The notes under the pieces are model-generated. The model was not told where the DNA came from, made no database searches, and saw nothing but the letters and a program-made list of their open reading frames with translations. DNA of 64,000 nucleotides. Source: DOZZ01 sp963792655 (lineage in GTDB: Bacteria > Acidobacteriota > Terriglobia > Bryobacterales > Bryobacteraceae). The stretch is from assembly GCA_963792655.1 (NCBI GenBank), contig CAWBWU010000005.1, positions 372,001 through 436,000 on the forward strand, read 5' to 3'. The position numbers and the translations under genes were made by a program. Positions 61,966 through 64,000 of this stretch are shown piece after piece. Numbering within the stretch: the stretch's first letter is position 1; each line of letters opens with the position of its first letter.

Positions 61966-64000
61966 CGTGGGCCTCCTGCCGCTACGGCGGCCGTGTTGTC
62001 TAAAAGAATCATCGGGTCGGACGTGGTCGTCACAGGAATACTTGCCTGAGTTGAGTCGGTATTGTAGAACGTGACGGAGTACTGAAAAGCTCGCTTGGTT
62101 GCGTCCTTAATTGGGGTTGACCAAGTCTGCGGCAATGGCTTGGCGCTGTTGAAGATCAATTCGTCCTCCTCCGCGATGCTGTTACCTGGGTCGGTATACT
62201 GAATCTTCACTAACACAAGGCGCACCTTCGTCCAATCGATCAGATCGGCACGGAACGTGACGTTGAGCGTGGCGCTGAAGACTTCTCCTACGGTAAGTGA
62301 CCCGGAACCGGTCTGAGGCGTCCAATCGCTCTGAGTGCTGTGACCGTCTTTGTAGGCGACCAGGGTCCGGTACCGGTAAGAATTGGGACCGCCGGGCCAC
62401 GTCGGAACCAGCCACAGTTGCTTATCATCGATCCTGCTGAATTGATAAGTAGTCTGCTGCGAATACTGATGAGCTGGATCCTCATAGTCCAGGTCCACGA
62501 CGATGTGAGATATCTGGTCGAGGTTCCCAGCTGGCAGCACGGTCACCGCCAGCAGACCCCCGAAGATGTCGTTTACGTTGAGGCTGGTGGCACGCGACGG
62601 CTGGTACTCGACTGTCGTGCGCTGCTCATTCTTCAGGTAAAAGTCTACTGCGTAATAATACGGCTGGGTTACCGGTGAGTAGATCATGCGCGAGTACTGC
62701 TGGCTGGCCGAGGTTGGCCCGAGAGGGATCACGTCCTCCTGTTCCGGGATACCGTTCGCCGCGTCGGAATACTTGATGCGGACCTGCGCGGAATCAATCA
62801 CGCTCCAATTGAACTTGATGGCTGTGACCTGTAGCTTGAGATAGCCCATGTCAGCAACGCTGATCGTGAGCGCGTCACCTGATCCCTTCAACAACGGTTC
62901 CGATTTCAACGAGCGGTCAGTGCCTTTGTAGTACACCACATATGAGTAGGTCCAGTTCTTACCCAACGACTTATCGATGTAGGCGCGAAAGGTTGTATCC
63001 GGCTGAGTGGCCGTGAGCCGGAAATCGGCCACGTTTGACCCGTAGACGACGTGCACGACAACCGAGTCGATGGGGTCTTTCTCGAAATCGCAGATGCAGT
63101 GGATGCGAAGCTGAAGCAGTTTGAAGAAATCGTCATCCAGGCTGATCTCTTTGAAGAAGTCGGACTTGTTTGGGATCCTGCCTTTGTGCGGTTGGGTAAG
63201 GATGCCTTGCAGCGACCCCTGCGGATTCATTGGCCACGGAATAACGTCTTTGTCCTTGAAGTAAACGTCAAGGTCCTGGGAGAACGCTTCCAGGTAGTCA
63301 CGAACGGTATTTTTGTAATCCCCCTCAGCGCCTCGATTGCTGGCCGGCGTTGCGAGGAACTTATCCTTCATATCGTCCTGCAGAGTCTGCTCCATCATGG
63401 CCCAGCCCTGCTCTTCCATGTCCTTCTTAATCTTGGCGAAGTCGTCGGAACTGTCGCCCGAACCAGGATCGAAGCCCGTTACGTCTACCCCGCCGACCGC
63501 ATACTTCGAGAAGATCTCCTGCATGTTGTCCGTGTACTGTTGGTCGGTGTCACCCCATACGCTGGAATCGATGTCTTTATTGATCTGTTCCGTGAATTGG
63601 TGCACTTGGCCGGCATGCAGCCACACGTGCATGCTGACCGTCGGAATCTGCGCCATAACCTCAAGGCGATAGACCACCGAAACGGGCATTACGGCCATTT
63701 GAAACGCATTCCACAACAGCGTCGCGCCGTGCTGGCTCAGCTCGGCAGCGAAGGTCGCGATATTCGATCCCAACAATGACGGCTTGGCCGAAGCGGCGAT
63801 GTTGTTGATAAAGCCGCTGCCATCCGGTTTCGCGGGGAAGGTAATCAGCGTTACTCCCACCTTGTTCGAATCGTGCCATGTGGGCGGCGCGATGTTGACG
63901 GGAATAGTGCTGAGCCCTCGCGCCCGGCGGCTCTTGTCCAAGACGGATTGCATGTCAGTCGCGATTACCTTGGTCTGATCGGGAGTCAGCGAAAGCTCAC
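61962..64000 (-). CDS. Large beta-rich repeat protein, unknown family (B), 5' end beyond the window
   Basis: The frame is open to the right edge (LSLTPDQTKVIATDMQSV is readable before the ATG at 63953), so the start probably lies outside. At least 680 residues are visible. It shares with protein A the segment PSLLGSNIATFAAELSQHGA, ATLLWNAFQM, VYRLEVMAQIPTVSMHVWLH. It also has tandem ~80-residue beta units such as YTDPGNSIAEEDELIFNSAK. A region DSSDDFAKIKKDMEEQGWAM is helical. No known domain. Ends four bases inside the next gene, so the pair is coupled. Confidence 0.65.
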   Translation of the reverse strand, partial: ELSLTPDQTKVIATDMQSVLDKSRRARGLSTIPVNIAPPTWHDSNKVGVTLITFPAKPDGSGFINNIAASAKPSLLGSNIATFAAELSQHGATLLWNAFQMAVMPVSVVYRLEVMAQIPTVSMHVWLHAGQVHQFTEQINKDIDSSVWGDTDQQYTDNMQEIFSKYAVGGVDVTGFDPGSGDSSDDFAKIKKDMEEQGWAMMEQTLQDDMKDKFLATPASNRGAEGDYKNTVRDYLEAFSQDLDVYFKDKDVIPWPMNPQGSLQGILTQPHKGRIPNKSDFFKEISLDDDFFKLLQLRIHCICDFEKDPIDSVVVHVVYGSNVADFRLTATQPDTTFRAYIDKSLGKNWTYSYVVYYKGTDRSLKSEPLLKGSGDALTISVADMGYLKLQVTAIKFNWSVIDSAQVRIKYSDAANGIPEQEDVIPLGPTSASQQYSRMIYSPVTQPYYYAVDFYLKNEQRTTVEYQPSRATSLNVNDIFGGLLAVTVLPAGNLDQISHIVVDLDYEDPAHQYSQQTTYQFSRIDDKQLWLVPTWPGGPNSYRYRTLVAYKDGHSTQSDWTPQTGSGSLTVGEVFSATLNVTFRADLIDWTKVRLVLVKIQYTDPGNSIAEEDELIFNSAKPLPQTWSTPIKDATKRAFQYSVTFYNTDSTQASIPVTTTSDPMILLDNTAAVAAGGPR

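Noticed and set aside
59653..64000. Prophage or contractile tail cluster
   Set aside because: No phage packaging, capsid, lysis or sheath genes are visible in the window; the resemblance is only to beta-sandwich repeats.
1..64000. CRISPR arrays, insertion sequences and rRNA genes
   Set aside because: No regularly spaced repeats, no transposase or terminal repeats flanking one, and no rRNA core sequences seen on either strand.

Overview
The window is most likely chromosomal DNA of an acidobacterium related to Candidatus Solibacter/Bryobacter. The strongest marker is the C-terminal domain at about 45.4-46.1 kb, which matches the 'Solibacter uncharacterized C-terminal domain' family (TIGR03437). 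LpxC indicates an LPS outer membrane. CarD, paired cytochrome oxidase subunit III genes and many secreted proteins of unknown function also fit. I see no rRNA, tRNA, CRISPR array, insertion sequence or prophage.

Region 1 (0-39.4 kb) is mostly core metabolism and information processing in short operons. It holds pyruvate carboxylase (cut by the left edge) with a decayed copy of its biotin-carrier tail nearby, a nucleotidyltransferase pair, and the cytochrome c oxidase operon ctaC-ctaD-coxIII-coxIII-small membrane protein. Next come CarD, a phosphoribosyltransferase/AMMECR1/helical-toroid gene, mltG-ruvX, pta, a histone-deacetylase-like enzyme, HU, and a two-gene membrane module with a Met/His-rich motif. 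A minus-strand operon (GAF protein, Asp-box protein, methyltransferase, unknown protein) faces a JAMM-type membrane protein. Then follow a phosphatase/ParB-like cassette, a dipeptidyl peptidase IV divergent from a DinB protein, a YHS protein, RecQ, a YefM/YoeB-type toxin-antitoxin pair, a GH39-like enzyme, an ABC exporter, DNA polymerase I, LpxC and a Tat-exported enolase-superfamily enzyme.

Region 2 (about 39.4-59.4 kb) looks more A+T-rich by eye and is dominated by surface functions: two tandem arylsulfotransferase-like secreted proteins, two tail-to-tail DUF1566 paralogues, and a polysaccharide cluster. That cluster has two GT39-type membrane glycosyltransferases, a TPR lipoprotein, an NDP-sugar epimerase/reductase, a glycosidase-fold protein, a GT2 enzyme and a bacterial STELLO/DUF288-like glycosyltransferase. 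Two more secreted proteins follow: one with an HExxE motif and one with an LssY-like C-terminal domain.

Region 3 (59.6 kb to the right edge) holds two large overlapping paralogous genes built from tandem beta-rich repeats of about 80 residues. I do not recognise their family, and together with the AMMECR1 gene they are the best candidates for something undescribed.

Six genes are interrupted by single-base frame changes while the protein reads well in consecutive frames. Four are consistent with homopolymer contraction and five with an extra C after a CG dinucleotide. This pattern looks more like long-read consensus error than gene decay, so most 'broken' genes here may be intact in the organism.
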